64,000 bases of DNA from Aulostomus chinensis (taxonomy: Eukaryota; Chordata; Actinopteri; Syngnathiformes; Aulostomidae): contig JBBMOA010000013.1 of the NCBI GenBank assembly GCA_037954235.1, forward strand, positions 8,102,501-8,166,500. Direction: 5' to 3'. This document shows, in pieces, positions 1 through 11,939 of the stretch (the first letter of the stretch is position 1; the number at the start of each line of letters is the position of its first letter). The notes beneath the pieces are model-generated. The model saw only the letters and a list, made by a program, of their open reading frames with translations. It did not search any database and had not been told where the DNA came from. The position numbers and the translations under genes are program-made.

Positions 1-239
1 TGAAGAAAATAAATAAGAGCAGCTCTATATCAGATTCCTGAGTGGTAGTAGAAAATAAGTAAACAGGCTTTAACATAACAATAACAAAAATAAATAGATA
101 AAATAAGAGCAGCTTTGAATCAGTTTTTTTTTTTTTTAATCTAGAGAACAGGTCAACACAGCTGAGCCAAGGTGCTCACACTCATTATTTTGCTTCTCAC
201 CTACACAGTAATTGGATGGCCATGTGTTTGTGTGTTCAC

Positions 240-2489
240 TCAAGATCTGAGGTTTTTGGCCAAGAATACCAGTCTATCCACCATTTCAGGTTTTAAAGAG
301 GAGCACTGGCAAGTGACAATGTTGCCACTTGTACTGAAAAGCCTCTCTGAGGGGGAGCTTGTTGCAGGAATGCAGAGATACTTGCAGGCAAGCTTGGTAA
401 GATGTGGAAAGTTCACTTGTTTTTCTTTCCACCAAGTAAGTGGATCTTCCTCTTTGTCTATGGAAGGTGTTAGCAGGTAGTTGTTAAGCTCTGCTTCCAC
501 AGCATCCTTGAGTGGTGGAGAGGAATCACCTGCTTCTACACCTCTGCTCCCTTTTTCTTTGAAAAACTGTCCAAGGACCTCTTAGCTCTCTTTTCCTGGG
601 GTGTGGCAGCCGCTTTGGGTTCGACCTCAGAGCTGCAGTGTGGTGTCTCCTGGCTCCTCTCCATCATCTCCGCTGTCACTCTGGCAGTGACTTGGGACTT
701 CTTGTCTGCACTGACAAAATCCATCTTGAACCTGGGGTCCAAACAAGAAGCTATATCAAGCAGCTCCTGAGTAGGTTCATCCTCATATTTCTCGTTGATG
801 TAGTTCAACATCTTATCCTTCACCTTCTTTGTTAGCTCTGTGTCTTTCTCCTGCACAGCCAGGATCGAGTTGTTTAAGAGGTGAAGAACAGGCTTCACAT
901 AGGACACACTGACACAGTCTTCTCCTGAAAGTACATCAGTAAACTCCAACACTGGTCCCAGTGACCTGCTGACAGATTCAAGAACATTGATATCTTGCCA
1001 AGTTGGAATTAAATGGCGCATCTTCTTGTCCACAGACAGGACCTGTGTTATGGCCTTCTGCTGCACCAGTATCCTACTGATCATCATCTGTCGAGAGCCC
1101 CATCTTGTCTGGCATTCTGATATGAGGGAATGAGTGGGTAGATTGAGGTCCTTCTGGGCTTTTTGAAGAGCACTTCTGGCCTCCAGCTGTGAGAGAAGTG
1201 ACCGGCGAGCTTCTTGCACATCCCCACAGTATGCTTAATACGTCCATCTTGTTTGACTGCACTTCCTAAGGTGTAATAAAAACAGTAAACAATCATTTCA
1301 CACAGCCTATATTTTGAATAATAACATGCTCATGTTTTCTAACTTGTAAAGCTATGGTATTTAAACATGAATTGCATCACTTCTGCATGCTGTGTTCTTT
1401 ACATATTATAAAAATGAAATCATTAATTCATTCACAAATTATAACTTGAATCTTATAAGTTTGACATCTTTCTCTCTCACTCACACACATACACACACAG
1501 ACACCAACTCACATAGAAATGTGCTCCGACTTGAAGGGAGTGTGTTAATATGAACAAATAATTGCTTTTTTTAACTTAAACCCCCCCCCCCCCCCAAACT
1601 TATGATTTCAGAAAATAAAGTAGAGCAAAGTAGTTATAGCAGAGTATAGACATAACTTACCAACTGCAAGATGAAGTCTCTGGCCAAAACACTGCAGTCT
1701 GGTCCACTCATTCAGTGGAGCAGCTTTCACCATGTTTGCAGCATTGTCTGTTATTATGCAGACTAGACGTGTCTCATCTAGGCCCCAAGCAGCCACCGCT
1801 GCTCTCATCCCCATTTCAATGTTCTCACTTGTGTGATCCTCCAGGAAATATGCTGTTTGCAAACAGCGACTTCTGAGTTGGAACTCCTGATCGATGAAGT
1901 GGACAGTCAGACTAATGTAGGGCTCCGCTGTCCGACTGGACCACAAGTCCGTTGTTGCTGCATAGTACTCCACATCTGACAGCTCCGTTTGAACTTCTGC
2001 CTTGCAATTGTTGTACAGCTTCGGGATGGCGACTTGAGAAAAAAAGCTGCGTGATGGTAAAACATACCGTTTGTCAAGCGAGCTGATCATTTTTTGAAAG
2101 CCATCTTTTGAAACTGTATAAATGGGTACCGTGTCTTTGGCCAGGTGATACGTGATAGCATCCGTTATTTCGTTCTGTCGTTTTGAGCCTTTCTCATATA
2201 GTGTATCACTTGCAAAGGTTTCCACAATAGTTTTTTGTTTTGGATGACAGTCCGGTCGGGCTTTGCATTCTTCATAGTGAGCTGTGAGGTGCCGACGTAA
2301 GTGGTCAAACAAATTGGTTGTGTTACCTTTCGTCGTAGCAACAGCTGCAAGACACTGTCGACAAAGAATGCGTGTTTGGTCAACATCATCCTTCTTGTAG
2401 CTGAAATAATTCCAGATGTGCGATGTCGACTTTCTCTTTGGCACCAAGTCCTCGTTTTCTCCAACTTCCTCTGGTGGTTTGTCGCTCAT
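240..2489 (-). pseudogene. hAT transposase (BED zinc finger, hAT dimerisation domain), frameshifted
   Basis: This is a cut-and-paste transposase of the Ac/ZBED type. Exon 1 runs from an ATG at 2489 (MSDKPPEE) to a good donor at 1661/1660. It carries a BED finger (HIWNYFSYKKDD, then CRQC, then HLRRH) and the start of the RNase H-like core (TDLWSSRTAEPYISLTVHF). The acceptor is at about 1266, and exon 2 resumes with KQDGRIKHTVGMCKKLAGHFSHSW. A frame change near 1190 leads into the frame with LNLPTHSLISECQTRWGS and LDPRFK. A second change near 500-540 leads into the C-terminal dimerisation motif (ATSSPSERLFSTSGNIV). With two frameshifts it is almost certainly inactive here. The family assignment rests on the BED, TRWGS and SSPSERLFS motifs. 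Confidence 0.82.
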
Positions 2490-2588
2490 TTTTCTGTTCA
2501 CCGACGCTGCTCTGCCAGGTGTGAGTCACGTTAAAGAGTACGCAAACGCAAAGAGTAAGAACTAATGTGATTGGTGCAGCGTTCCATC

Positions 2589-2627
2589 AATCACATAATG
2601 TGATTGATCCATCACATAATGTGATTG
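2589..2627. repeat. Subterminal near-palindromic direct repeats of the hAT element
   Basis: The sequence ATCACATAATGTGATT occurs twice, about 21 bp apart (about 2590 and 2611). Each copy is nearly its own reverse complement. They lie about 140 bp inside the terminus, where hAT transposases bind subterminal repeats. The binding role is inferred. Confidence 0.55.
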
Positions 2628-2774
2628 CTAAACATACAGATGCTGAAATCACATTACATGAAATTAAATGAGGCCACATGCCTCTAACATCGCACGCTCT
2701 TGCAATGTGACTATTGCACACATGTACATCGCGATGATGAACCTCACAATATATCGTGCAGCCCTACACCTACT

Positions 2775-3573
2775 GATAAGAAGTCAGTAAGTAAAGATAG
2801 AACAGACCCATGTGCCATGTCAGATTTGATCCTTCTTGACCACTATCCACCTTCAGTGGTCCACCATAGGGACATGGACACCTTGTATCCAAGGGGTGCG
2901 CCTCAATCAGGCAGCTACCATTATGCAAACAAGAAGTATCTCTTCCACCAAAGACATCCATCATCCTCAACCCTTGGAAAACAACAGGTACTTTGAACCT
3001 CCATCAGTTGGTGAGTCATACCTTGGGTGCAACTCATGCCCTCGCTGTGACTGAACTATTTTCCCAGCACAGAAGGGGGGGGGGGGGGGGGTCACATCCT
3101 TCTCTCTGGGAGCTGAGGGAACAACCTCACTCCATTGACTCAGATGATGCAGGCCCCTACCGGGAACAGGGCCTGCGTACACACCAGCTTGAATCTTTGC
3201 CATGGACATCGAACACTTTGACCCTGGCAACAAGGAGTCAACCACTGAAAACTACTTGAGGGAGTTAGAATGTTGCCTCAATGATCTTCCACACACATCA
3301 GCATGGGAAAAACTCCATTTGATCTGGAAAATGGCTTCAAGGAGTGTTCAGATCTTCATGGAGACCCTCTCACCAGGAATCACAGAACACTACTCAGTGC
3401 TCTGGCAGGCCTTGAAGGAGGAGTACTCCCAATACACGGATCAAGTCTTGGCCACTCTTGGTGCATTCACAATCAACAAGAAGAAACTTGGACTGCCAAA
3501 AAATATTACAGACGTCTTAGACAGCAACCTCTTCGCCAACAAGGGGGAAGCAGGCTCAACTCCAGAACGATGA
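2775..3573 (+). pseudogene. Endogenous retrovirus gag-like relic
   Basis: An open stretch from an ATG at 3202 to 3573 gives 123 residues that resemble the capsid part of Gag proteins of fish endogenous retroviruses (YLRELECCLNDLPH, LHLIWKMASRSVQIFMETL, ALKEEYSQY). The sequence just upstream (2775-3201) is probably the decayed N-terminal part; it holds a 17-nt G run at 3075-3091. A frame change near 3490 moves a weaker continuation into another frame. No LTR, protease or polymerase was seen between this and the env-like piece, so the provirus is internally deleted and inactive. Recognition is from memory of the family pattern, without a search. Confidence 0.55.
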
Positions 3574-3774
3574 TGATGCAAACTAACACCATAACAAAGA
3601 TGATTCCATTGGATCCTCTGCACTCTCCTCTTTCCACAAACGGCCCAAACCACCAAAGTGGTTGACCGAGGCCTACCAATGCAATGGGGATTGTTCTCCA
3701 AAATGTGTCTGGACTCCTGATCACCCACTGCAACCTCTAAACCCAGAGAGTCTACGTGTGCTTAGACAGCTGGG

Positions 3775-4370
3775 ATGGATACCGTAAACACATCTGTCTT
3801 CCTCCATGTCTCTCCGATGGAAAAACCAAGCAGAGTCCAGACCCACAACACAGTTGAACATGTCAAACAAACAACCATGAACATCCTTGAACAGTTACAG
3901 AAATTCTTAGTCACAGAGGAAGACCTCAGTGGCATGAAAAGACCCCAAAGTTTCCTTGGTGGCCTGATGGCCGCAGCATCAGCCATTGGGTCTCTGTTCT
4001 CTATTGGCATTTCTGCTGCCAACTCAGTTAGCATCTGAACATTACAAAAACACAAACAAACTTAAGGAAGAAATGCCAGAAATACAATGGAACTTCCCAT
4101 CCAACAAGGATAACTGTAGAACTTGGATCAAACCATCCAAGGCACCATACTAACCATTAACCTCCACTCTCTCATCCTTAACACCATGCATGCAATAGAA
4201 ACCCTGACAGACATAGTGAGAGACGTCACTTAACGTACGAAAAGTGAGAGAACTAATGCAAGATCTCATTAGGGAGGTTTGCCACTCTGTTAATACCTTG
4301 AGTGGAGGGAGAATTCCAGCCTACCTGGTCTCGTCAGACCTGGCAAAACAGATCCTTTGAGCGCGCGCAC
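3775..4370 (+). pseudogene. Endogenous retrovirus envelope-like relic (transmembrane region)
   Basis: An open stretch at 3775-4038 ends in a hydrophobic, small-residue-rich segment after a basic pair (FLGGLMAAASAIGSLFSIG), as expected at the start of a retroviral transmembrane subunit. Beyond the stop, other frames still hold recognisable pieces up to about 4350, ending in GGRIPAYLVSSDLAKQIL. There are several stops and frame changes, so nothing functional is encoded. It is probably the same provirus as the gag-like relic to its left. Confidence 0.5.
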
Positions 4371-4728
4371 ACACACACAGTCTGTATGTGTTGATCCACT
4401 TCATTTAATGTTTGTCGATTGGGATTGAATTATGATAGTGTGAACTTGATCCTGCGTAATGTTATTCTGAATTGTTTTATTTCTTATGTGTGTTAATCTA
4501 CATAAATACATGAAAAAAATGTGTTAATCTACCTCATGAGTTTGTCCAAAAAAATGCAAAGAATTGACATGATCATTGAGAACATTAAAAGATCAGCAGC
4601 AACATGGATGATTTGAAGGTGAGTTTGACTCATTCTTTAATGATGTGGGGGTATTAAGTCTGAGAAAAATTTGCCAAGGGAGACATTTCATCCCTGCTAA
4701 GCCTTGAAATGGGTCACCATTCAATTAC
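4371..4728. other. Non-coding stretch, nothing recognised
   Basis: AT-rich sequence between the retroviral relic and the first exon-like block of the minus-strand gene. It has a short CA/CG dinucleotide run near 4360-4380. No repeat family or exon was recognised. It is probably intronic if the minus-strand gene continues to the left. Confidence 0.4.
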
Positions 4729-7700
4729 CTCCCCTGCACACACAGATGTGTCCTGAAAAAAACAAAACAATAAAATCCATGGCCTGACCCTTGATAAAAA
4801 CATGTCTGGTACAGATGGTTAAAAGCAATTGCAGTAAAATACAGGCACTGCTTATTTTTTAATATATGTTAAACTGACCTTGAGTATTCCCAGCACATTT
4901 GTTCAGCTTCCTGTGAACACTGTCCTCAGTATGACTCCTGGATGACCCTAGGGACTTGTGTGGTATTTTAGAAGCAGATGCAGGGGTAGGGCTAGTGTAA
5001 GATGGATGACTGGAAGTCTGAGGAGGTTGCAACCCATGTAGATTGGGCTTAATACTTGCTGCTGAAGCTCTTCCAAAGGAAGACTGTCCTTTGGTCTGAG
5101 CCTTCTGACTGCCTGGTATGCAAAAAACAAACAAACAAACACAAAAGAGCAGCAAAGACATCACAAAGGCAAATACACAGACAGTTATTTGTCAAAGAAG
5201 CTCTTTTACTGGATATAAAATGTCCACAGACAAACTTAGCTTATTTGGCTCACCTCAGACAACATGTCAGAGTTGCCTAACTCCAAGTAACATTGCAGGT
5301 TAAGCAAAATAGCAATGTGGGTGAAGTGATGACTGCTCCTTTATGGTGCTAAGGGAGTTTTTTTCTTCCATTGTGTTCCCTCTAACAGTATTGGTAAATT
5401 TAGAACCTCCTTTTCCATCACCTGTTTCCCTGACTCATCTAGACTGCTTCCCATCAGAGAAAGAGTCCCCTCCTTCCCTATGACTCCTCTTACTATGGTG
5501 AGCAGTGGAAAACAGGAAGTCTGCCAGAATATTTGCATCACTCATCCTATTGAAAACAGCTGAGTTCATCAAGTGTTGAACTGTAGGCCTGATGGGCCAA
5601 TTGCCCAGTGACACCCTCTGATGGAGAACTGTTCAAGTACCACTGGAACAATTTTACGTTCAAAGTTTGCAATGACATCGCCGCCAAGAACATCATGCAA
5701 ATAGAACAATCAAAAAAAAAAAAAATTCTACATCATCTACATGTACCTGTCACTTTAAGTGTTCAGGTAAAAAAAGCAAGATTTTACAATAATACAGTAA
5801 AGTGTGATGGTGTGAAGGATTCTCAGCCATCTTTAACAGCTCTTCCTCAAACCATGAAGCCCTGCAATTTTTTTCAGTAAAGTTTGTTTTAGTTCCTCTA
5901 CTGGGTGCATTTCCTATATAATACAATACACTACAGAGGGAATGGTTAGGAAATCAACAGCCTTTTGTATAATCAAACGTCATATTTCTACAATTTCATT
6001 TAGCAGACGCTTTTGTCCAAAGCGATGTACAACACAAGCAAGAATTCAGACTTAAGGAAAAACCCATAGGAAGCGCAAAAGTGCTTCAGTTGTGATTTGG
6101 TCACAGGTACTGCCATCTAGTGGTAGAAGAAGTGTCACCCCCCCCTCCCTTCTTTTTTTTTTTTTTTTGACAAACATACCACATCACACAACACAGTTAG
6201 TGCTTCATAATCACTAAGTGCTGGGTCTTGGACCCTCTGACTTATTCTATCCCACAGGACAAAGAGGAGAAGAGTCAGGTTAAGTGCCTCGGTGCTCTCT
6301 GAACAATTGAGTCTTCAATTGTCTCATATAGCTTCTTCAAGGTTTATTACTGACATTTATAGGCCAACTTCACCAATTAAAAAAAGATTAATGACTGATG
6401 GTGCCCGTCCATCAGTCCTACCTGCAGTGTTCTTTTGCTTGGTCTGTGACATGCCTCCAGCTTTGAAGAACCTGAATTCATTCCTCCCATTGACTCCTTG
6501 CCTCTGTGTGGCTGATGGGGGACTGGCAACTTGAGCTTGTGAAAGTGGCGCCACTCTTTTTTGTCTAGGAGACAGCCGTGCTCGGAATCTGCTCTTTCTC
6601 TCATCCAATAAGGGTGCCAGTGCTTTGCTAGGCTCTGTCTACAAGAAACAGTTTGTCAGAAACAGACGATTCCAGTTAGCTCTACCAAATTGTCAAAACA
6701 TAAAAACATGTCTGCAATTAATACTCCATCCTCTTAAGTATTTGGATTAGATATGGTTTATAGAGAAACGAGAATAGGTCTATAAATAATTAACTCTACT
6801 AATTAGGTTACTGGGCGGCATGGTGGTGCACTGTTGCATTTGTGTTAGTGCATAATCATTGCTATTTTGGTAACACAGGAGGAGCATTAGACATTTCAGA
6901 GGAAAGAGGTCCTTTTTTCCCCCTTCACAGATGCAGCCTCTCTCACCCCCTCCTGCACTCCCCTCTGTTCTGTTGCTGTGTCAGGCTCCAGCTGATCACG
7001 TCTGTCCTTGGCACAGCTGCAATTTCCACCAGCAGTGTTTCAGCCACATTGCATTTTGATTGCTTGCTTTTCTGACTTGCTCAGATTCTGCGGATTTGGT
7101 AATTTTCCCTTAGTTTACATTTATATCACGTGCACTTAAGAGTATATAGTTATATTGTGTTCTTTTATGTCTGTTTTTTGGATTGGGAGTTTGCACATGG
7201 TGTTTTATTTCAAAAATTGAATGGATTCACAATGCAATTTGTGTGGTGACTTCCTGTCTGGATTGATCTACACAAAGCAGATTGATGGGCCGTCCAGCAA
7301 AAACAGACGCAACATTTTCTGTCTGATCAGCTCTGGCTGCCGTTCTGTGGCTGTTACACAATGCAGCTGCAAACCGTGGACAATCAACAGCATGTACACA
7401 TGGTGTAGCAGTACTGTCCCTACATCACATGCATCAAACACTGTTCAGGAGGTACACACGTCTAATAAACTGACTTTGCTCTTCATTTATGCTCTTCAGT
7501 ATAAATGGTATTAATGCTGAAGAGCATCAGTGCTGTTGAAACCCAAAAAATGGGGCGTCACCAAATCATATGTTTGTTCGACCAACTTAGAAAGGTGGTA
7601 CTGTAGTACCAGTTCTAACATTGAAAACGTTAGTTTAGAGCCCAAATCCCAACCAATTCATACTCACCAACAGGCTGATCTTCTTGACCTCTCTAGGGGA

Positions 7701-9937
7701 GTTTTCAGCAGGTCTCTTTTTAGCCTCAGCCTGGACAGCCAGATTGGTCTGGGACGAGCCATATAGGGTCTCTGGTTTGGTCTGCCCCAGGGGGATGCCA
7801 TGCTTGCAAATGCCAAAAATCTTTGAGAACCTTGCAGGTTTTATCTTCTCCTTAGGTGGCCTAGATGATGGGAAACTTTCCGATGAGCGCCGAGACCGTG
7901 TCTTAACCTCACCTAAAATTGAGCCTAACTTGACCTCAATTTTGTTCTGCATGCCCTTCTTTTGGGTTTGCTTGGGAGTTGTTTGGCCACTTCTATCAGG
8001 GGATCTTTCAAAGGAGCCATTTAGGTTCTCTGGTTTGGTTTGCCAGGGGTGGATGTCATGTTTGGAAATGCTAAAAGTAGTTATGAACCTTTCATGTGTT
8101 TTCTTCTTCTTGGGTGACCAAAATGACGATGGCAAACCCTCTGACGAGCATCGTGGCCGTAGCTTGACCTCACCTAAAGTAGTGCCTACGTTGACCTCAA
8201 TTTTCTTCTGCATGCACTTCTTTGGGATTGGCTTGGAATCTGTTTGGCCACTTCTATCAGGTGATTTTTCAAAGGATGAGAGGCAGAATGTCTGGTTACC
8301 AATACACTGAGTTGAAGAGTCTGCTTCTTGGATTGAGGCTGTCTGCTCAATTTCATAACTACCACTGCTGGTTTGTACTGCTGAAGCATCTTTATTTGTA
8401 ACTGGGGATGCTTCACGTCCCACCTCGGCAGGTTGACCAGAAGATTGTGCCTCACTCATATGTCTCGGAGTGTAATTTTCCCTCTTAGCAGAGGCTAGAA
8501 TTGTAGCCTTATTACTCCTTATCTTAGCTGTACTAACCTTGAGAGAGTTTCCCTGATGTATTTTGATGCGTTTACTGTGCAAATTAGCTTGCAGTGGTTT
8601 GTGTTGTGAAGCAGAGCCTGGAATCACCATTTGATGCACTGTTCGTGTCACCACTTTAGATTTTGCATTGCTGACTTCTGACTCAGAAAATGTCTTACAT
8701 TCTATTTTCTTTACTTTGGAGACTGAAGGTGGTAGTCCTGCAACTAAACGTTGTGTGGTGAGCGAGGTTTGCTGCCTTTCAGCAGGTAGCAGTGCTGGGC
8801 TACCAGTATTTCCATTGCAAGGGGACTCTGAAAAGGAAGGAAGGCCAGGGATCTTGTTCCAAATGTTTGGTAGTGGTGTGGAGGTCTGATTATCCTTTTC
8901 AGTGTCTTGCATAGCTGACTGGGTGGGCACAAAAGTTGCGCCTTGTTCTGGTGCAAATCCACCAGGCAACTGGGGCAACAGATCTGATAAAGTAAACACT
9001 GCCTCTTTTTCACTATTTGAGGATGTTTCACAAATAAAGGTCATCTGAAGACCCCTTTTATTCTCACTTGGCAGAACTACGGGAGAGTCGGCAGAGTTGT
9101 TTTCTTCAAGGGGGAGATCCAAGTTGTCTGCCAGAGTGAAAGTCATGCCAAGGCATGGATGGCCTGAATTCTCATCAATTACTCTTTCTGTTAACTTTTT
9201 GCACACATCTGGCAGAGTGGGTGACAGCAAGTTCGATTCATCAGAGAAAGTTTTATGTCCTATGGATGAATCATCGAGGGAGGAGACCACCAAGAGTGAC
9301 TGGTCCACCAGACAAAAACTATTACTCCTTATTACTATTTCCCCAGAGCTCACAGAACAGCAGTCAGGCTCAGTTGATCCTTGATGGGAAATCTGCCATG
9401 AACCCCGCTTCATATTCTCTCCAACAGAGTCTGGAGACTTCACAATACTGTTATTTCCAACATTTGTATTTCGACAAAAAGTCTGGTACTCTTCTGATGA
9501 AGTATTTGAATTGCTCAGGTTTTCATTCCAGAGAGTCAGGCTGCCAGTAACAGGTGTAGCAATAAAGGTTTGGATCAGGTTCCTGCTTGCATCACAAACC
9601 ATATTACCCTGGAGTAAGGTGGAGTCACTGAGGCAGCACTCTAGCATGTTGATCCTAGGGGAAATGCTGACTTCTCTGTCACTCTGCATGGAAATACAAC
9701 TAGATGAATCAGGTGATGGTGACAGGGATACATTGCTGTAATGAGTTTCTGGAGACAGGTCAAACTGCAGGCCTCTGCGTGGCATGGGGACTGTAGTCTC
9801 CACTTGGTCATTGGTGGACACATGGAATATCATATTAGACATTTTAGAATTCTGACAGGTGCCTTCTAATTGTAGCTCCAAAACAAACACATTCAGCTGG
9901 TGGCACTGTAGTCCATCAGATGATGAGGCATGAATAT
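4729..9937 (-). CDS. MTUS1-like microtubule-associated protein, N-terminal part (tentative), 3' end not in window
   Basis: Three phase-compatible exons are seen on the minus strand. The large one is 9937-7668 (acceptor CAG at 9938-9940, donor ttg|gtgagta). Then come 6638-6422 (217 bp) and 5112-4879 (234 bp), joined in phases 0 and 1. A 24-nt candidate micro-exon at 4752-4729 keeps the frame. The first good ATG is at 9842 (MSNMIFHVSTND, A at -3), so anything upstream may be UTR. The protein is serine-rich, acidic to basic along its length, with no membrane segment. SKVKKIE...KSKVVTRTV resembles the MTUS1 region KVRKTE...KAKVMSRAV. MTUS1 family proteins bind microtubules through C-terminal coiled coils, which are not visible here. 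An 87-residue tandem duplication is present. The assignment is tentative; another disordered cytoskeletal protein is possible. Confidence 0.5.
5113..6421. other. Intron of the MTUS1-like gene
   Basis: Acceptor at 5113-5115 and donor gtagg at 6421-6417 (minus strand). Apart from the interspersed repeat at about 5990-6130 and short A/T and C runs (5710-5724, 6137-6168), no feature was recognised. An open frame at 5341-5541 (minus) has no splice context that fits and was not called. Confidence 0.55.
5990..6130. repeat. Teleost interspersed repeat (cagacgcttttgtccaaagcg core)
   Basis: The segment tttagcagacgcttttgtcc...aagcgatgtacaa matches a core found very widely in fish introns and intergenic DNA. 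It is a fragment, and the family name is not certain. Confidence 0.5.
6840..7235 (+). repeat. Unnamed dispersed repeat, copy A
   Basis: About 390 bp align with 10250-10615. Both contain a C/T-rich block ending in a cacagctgca(at)tttcca core, then a cagtgtttca block, then atcatgtgca-like and gggagtttgcacatggtgtt-like blocks in the same order. It is an old interspersed repeat; class unknown. Confidence 0.6.
7489..7527. repeat. Perfect 11-bp inverted repeat (hairpin)
   Basis: ATGCTCTTCAG at 7489-7499 and its exact reverse complement CTGAAGAGCAT at 7517-7527 enclose a 17-nt AT-rich loop. It could be a transposon end or a chance palindrome. Function unknown. Confidence 0.7.
7760..8281 (-). repeat. 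In-frame tandem duplication of an 87-residue unit in the large exon
   Basis: Two adjacent coding units start FEKSPDRSGQT and FERSPDRSGQT. The landmark gtttggccacttctatcagg (plus strand) recurs at 7981 and 8242, a 261-bp period that is exactly 87 codons. Shared later blocks are KKIEV, LGEVK, SSE, and ISKHDI/ICKHGI, then QTKPE. The copies have diverged considerably but stay in frame. Confidence 0.85.
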
Positions 9938-10249
9938 CTGTGAATATGAAAAAAGATTCAAACAATTTAGTTTATTGTCCACCTAACTATGCGAACATTG
10001 TTAATCTAAAATAAACCACATGTAATGTCTGTATTTTGCTTAAAGCTAATCTTGCATCAAAGTAAGTAGAGGATAGTTCACAAAACGTAATTTTAAACTT
10101 TTATTCAGACACAATTAGTTGGTATAACCTTGACATATTTCGACTGTTGCTCTGCAGTCTTCCTGGCAGTCATGCTAACTAGAGCCATGATATGCAATCT
10201 TTATTTTGTTAGAGTTTAATTTTACTTAGTCTTTTTGCACTTCTTGCAA

Positions 10250-10615
10250 GTGCATGATCATTACAATTTCGGTAGAACAAGAAGTTACACATTTCAGATG
10301 AAAGCCGTCCTATATTCCTTAACTAGTTTAACTTCTCTCCCCCCTTGCACTCTTCTTTTGTCCAGGCCTGGCTGCACTGTGTCCAGCTGCGGATCTCTTC
10401 CATCCTCTGCACAGCTGCATTTTCCAGCGGCAGTGTTTCATCCGTGTAACGTTGTACCTGCCCGTCTTTGTAAATTTGTTCAAATTCTGCCAATTGATCA
10501 CTTGGTGTATATATTTCTATCATGTGCATGTGGAGCTTGTGGTTATATTTGGTCCTTTAATGATTGATTTTGTGATTAGGAGTTTGCATATGGTGTTCTA
10601 TTTTGAAAATTGACC
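10250..10615 (+). repeat. Unnamed dispersed repeat, copy B
   Basis: Second copy of the repeat at 6840-7235, same orientation, just upstream of the large exon of the minus-strand gene. Shared late block: aggagtttgcatatggtgtt. Confidence 0.6.
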
Positions 10616-11939
10616 AGCTTCACTCATTATTCATGCAGGGACTGTGTTTGAAATCAGCTGTTCTTAATGTGGGCTGATTTGATGAGGGAGATTATTTTGT
10701 CAGCAATATTCTTTATGTTTGGCTCAAGGAGATTAGAGCAGTATGACAATGAACAGAATGGTTGTAGAAGGGAACAAAGCGTGTCCTGTGATTTTAGTGG
10801 CTATGCATGGTTCAAAATGTCCATCTAGCCATTTGTAAATCAATTACTTTTTTACCTGTGTCAACTTTGATTGCTTGTAACTTTCATTTCTACCAACACA
10901 TGAAAGCTGTTTTTGCATTGGTAGGTTAGCTACAAGATATTATTCTCACAATCTCAAATTAATCGTTTTATCATCAAATTGAACCCTACCCCTGAATTGT
11001 AAGGTGCTTGAAGATTCATATCCCTATTTACAATCATGCTGTAGTCTTGTAAACATGACAGGAGGCAGTGTCAAAAGCAGGTCGAAATATCATATGGTTT
11101 GATGCCTAAATGCTTTTATAGCTTTCTACCCATTTAAGATTTACTGCATTAATGACTAGTTTTGGTGCCCTGGGCCATCTACGGTGCGTGTGTGTGTGCG
11201 CACATGCAGGTGTTTGCCTCGCACTCTGAGAAACTTGCAAAAAAAGCCACAGCAATACCCAATGAGATTAGAAGTACCTACTTGATTCAGTTGGTGCTTT
11301 GAAGTACCTTCAGTACACAGCCTTGTTAGTCTATCCCTACCCCCACCAGAAATAATGGATTACATTGGGTGGCACTTTTCTCCCTGTGAAGTTAAATTAA
11401 AACTAAAGCATAACAACCAATGATCAACCAGTTGATTGGGGGTCTACAGCCCAGCAGTTTGTTGGATGAGTTTGTCAAGGGGTCGTGTGGTGTATGACAT
11501 CACAAAACCTTCTGAAGAATCCCCTGACTTTGGTCTTTGAGTTCCACATTAATCCCAGTTTTCTGACTTTGATCCTGGGGCTCTCATTTTGAGCTGACTT
11601 TTGACTTCTGAGCTGACAGTCTTGTCTCTGATACCTGATAATCAGATACTGCCACAGAGGATCAAGCTATCTAGGCAGAATCCTGACCCTCATTCTGTCA
11701 TTTCAGTACCCCTTAGACTTCAATCTCAACACATAGATATTTTGCATTTATAGTGCATCTCACACTAGGGGAGTGGCCTTAATTCATTATCTCCTGAAAG
11801 CCGAACTCAGGTGCTGTTACAAAAACATCTACAAATTAACGCAAAGAAGGTTCTGTATGTTCTGTATGCTCATGCTTTTCTGACTTGCCTGTGTTTTAAC
11901 TCTTAAGTATATACATTTTTTTGAAGTAGGATATTAAAG
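10616..11939. other. Non-coding stretch, nothing recognised
   Basis: No exon, RNA or repeat family was recognised. A short GT/GC dinucleotide run lies near 11185-11205. It may be first-intron sequence of the MTUS1-like gene. Confidence 0.35.

Larger units (their letters stand above)
1..2766 (-). mobile_element. hAT-superfamily DNA transposon (ZBED/Ac type), one end inside window
   Basis: The element reads on the minus strand. Its 5' terminus is at 2766, where the minus strand begins TAGGGCTGCACGATATATTG, a typical hAT terminal sequence. A BED-finger transposase follows. No matching terminus was found between 1 and 240, so the other end is either outside the window or too diverged to see. A near-palindromic 17-mer is repeated just inside the visible end (about 2589-2627). 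A 15-nt C run lies at 1581-1595, inside the transposase intron. Confidence 0.8.
6639..7667. other. Intron of the MTUS1-like gene with an interspersed repeat copy
   Basis: It contains repeat copy A (about 6840-7235, see separate entry) and a hairpin (7489-7527). The rest shows no recognised motif. Confidence 0.5.

Noticed and set aside
2700..3054. Open frames just right of the hAT end
   Set aside because: They cross the hAT terminus and show no domain; the sequence probably belongs to the decayed gag region.
7684..8310. 208-residue plus-strand open frame
   Set aside because: It is the antisense shadow of the large minus-strand exon, opened by the tandem duplication.
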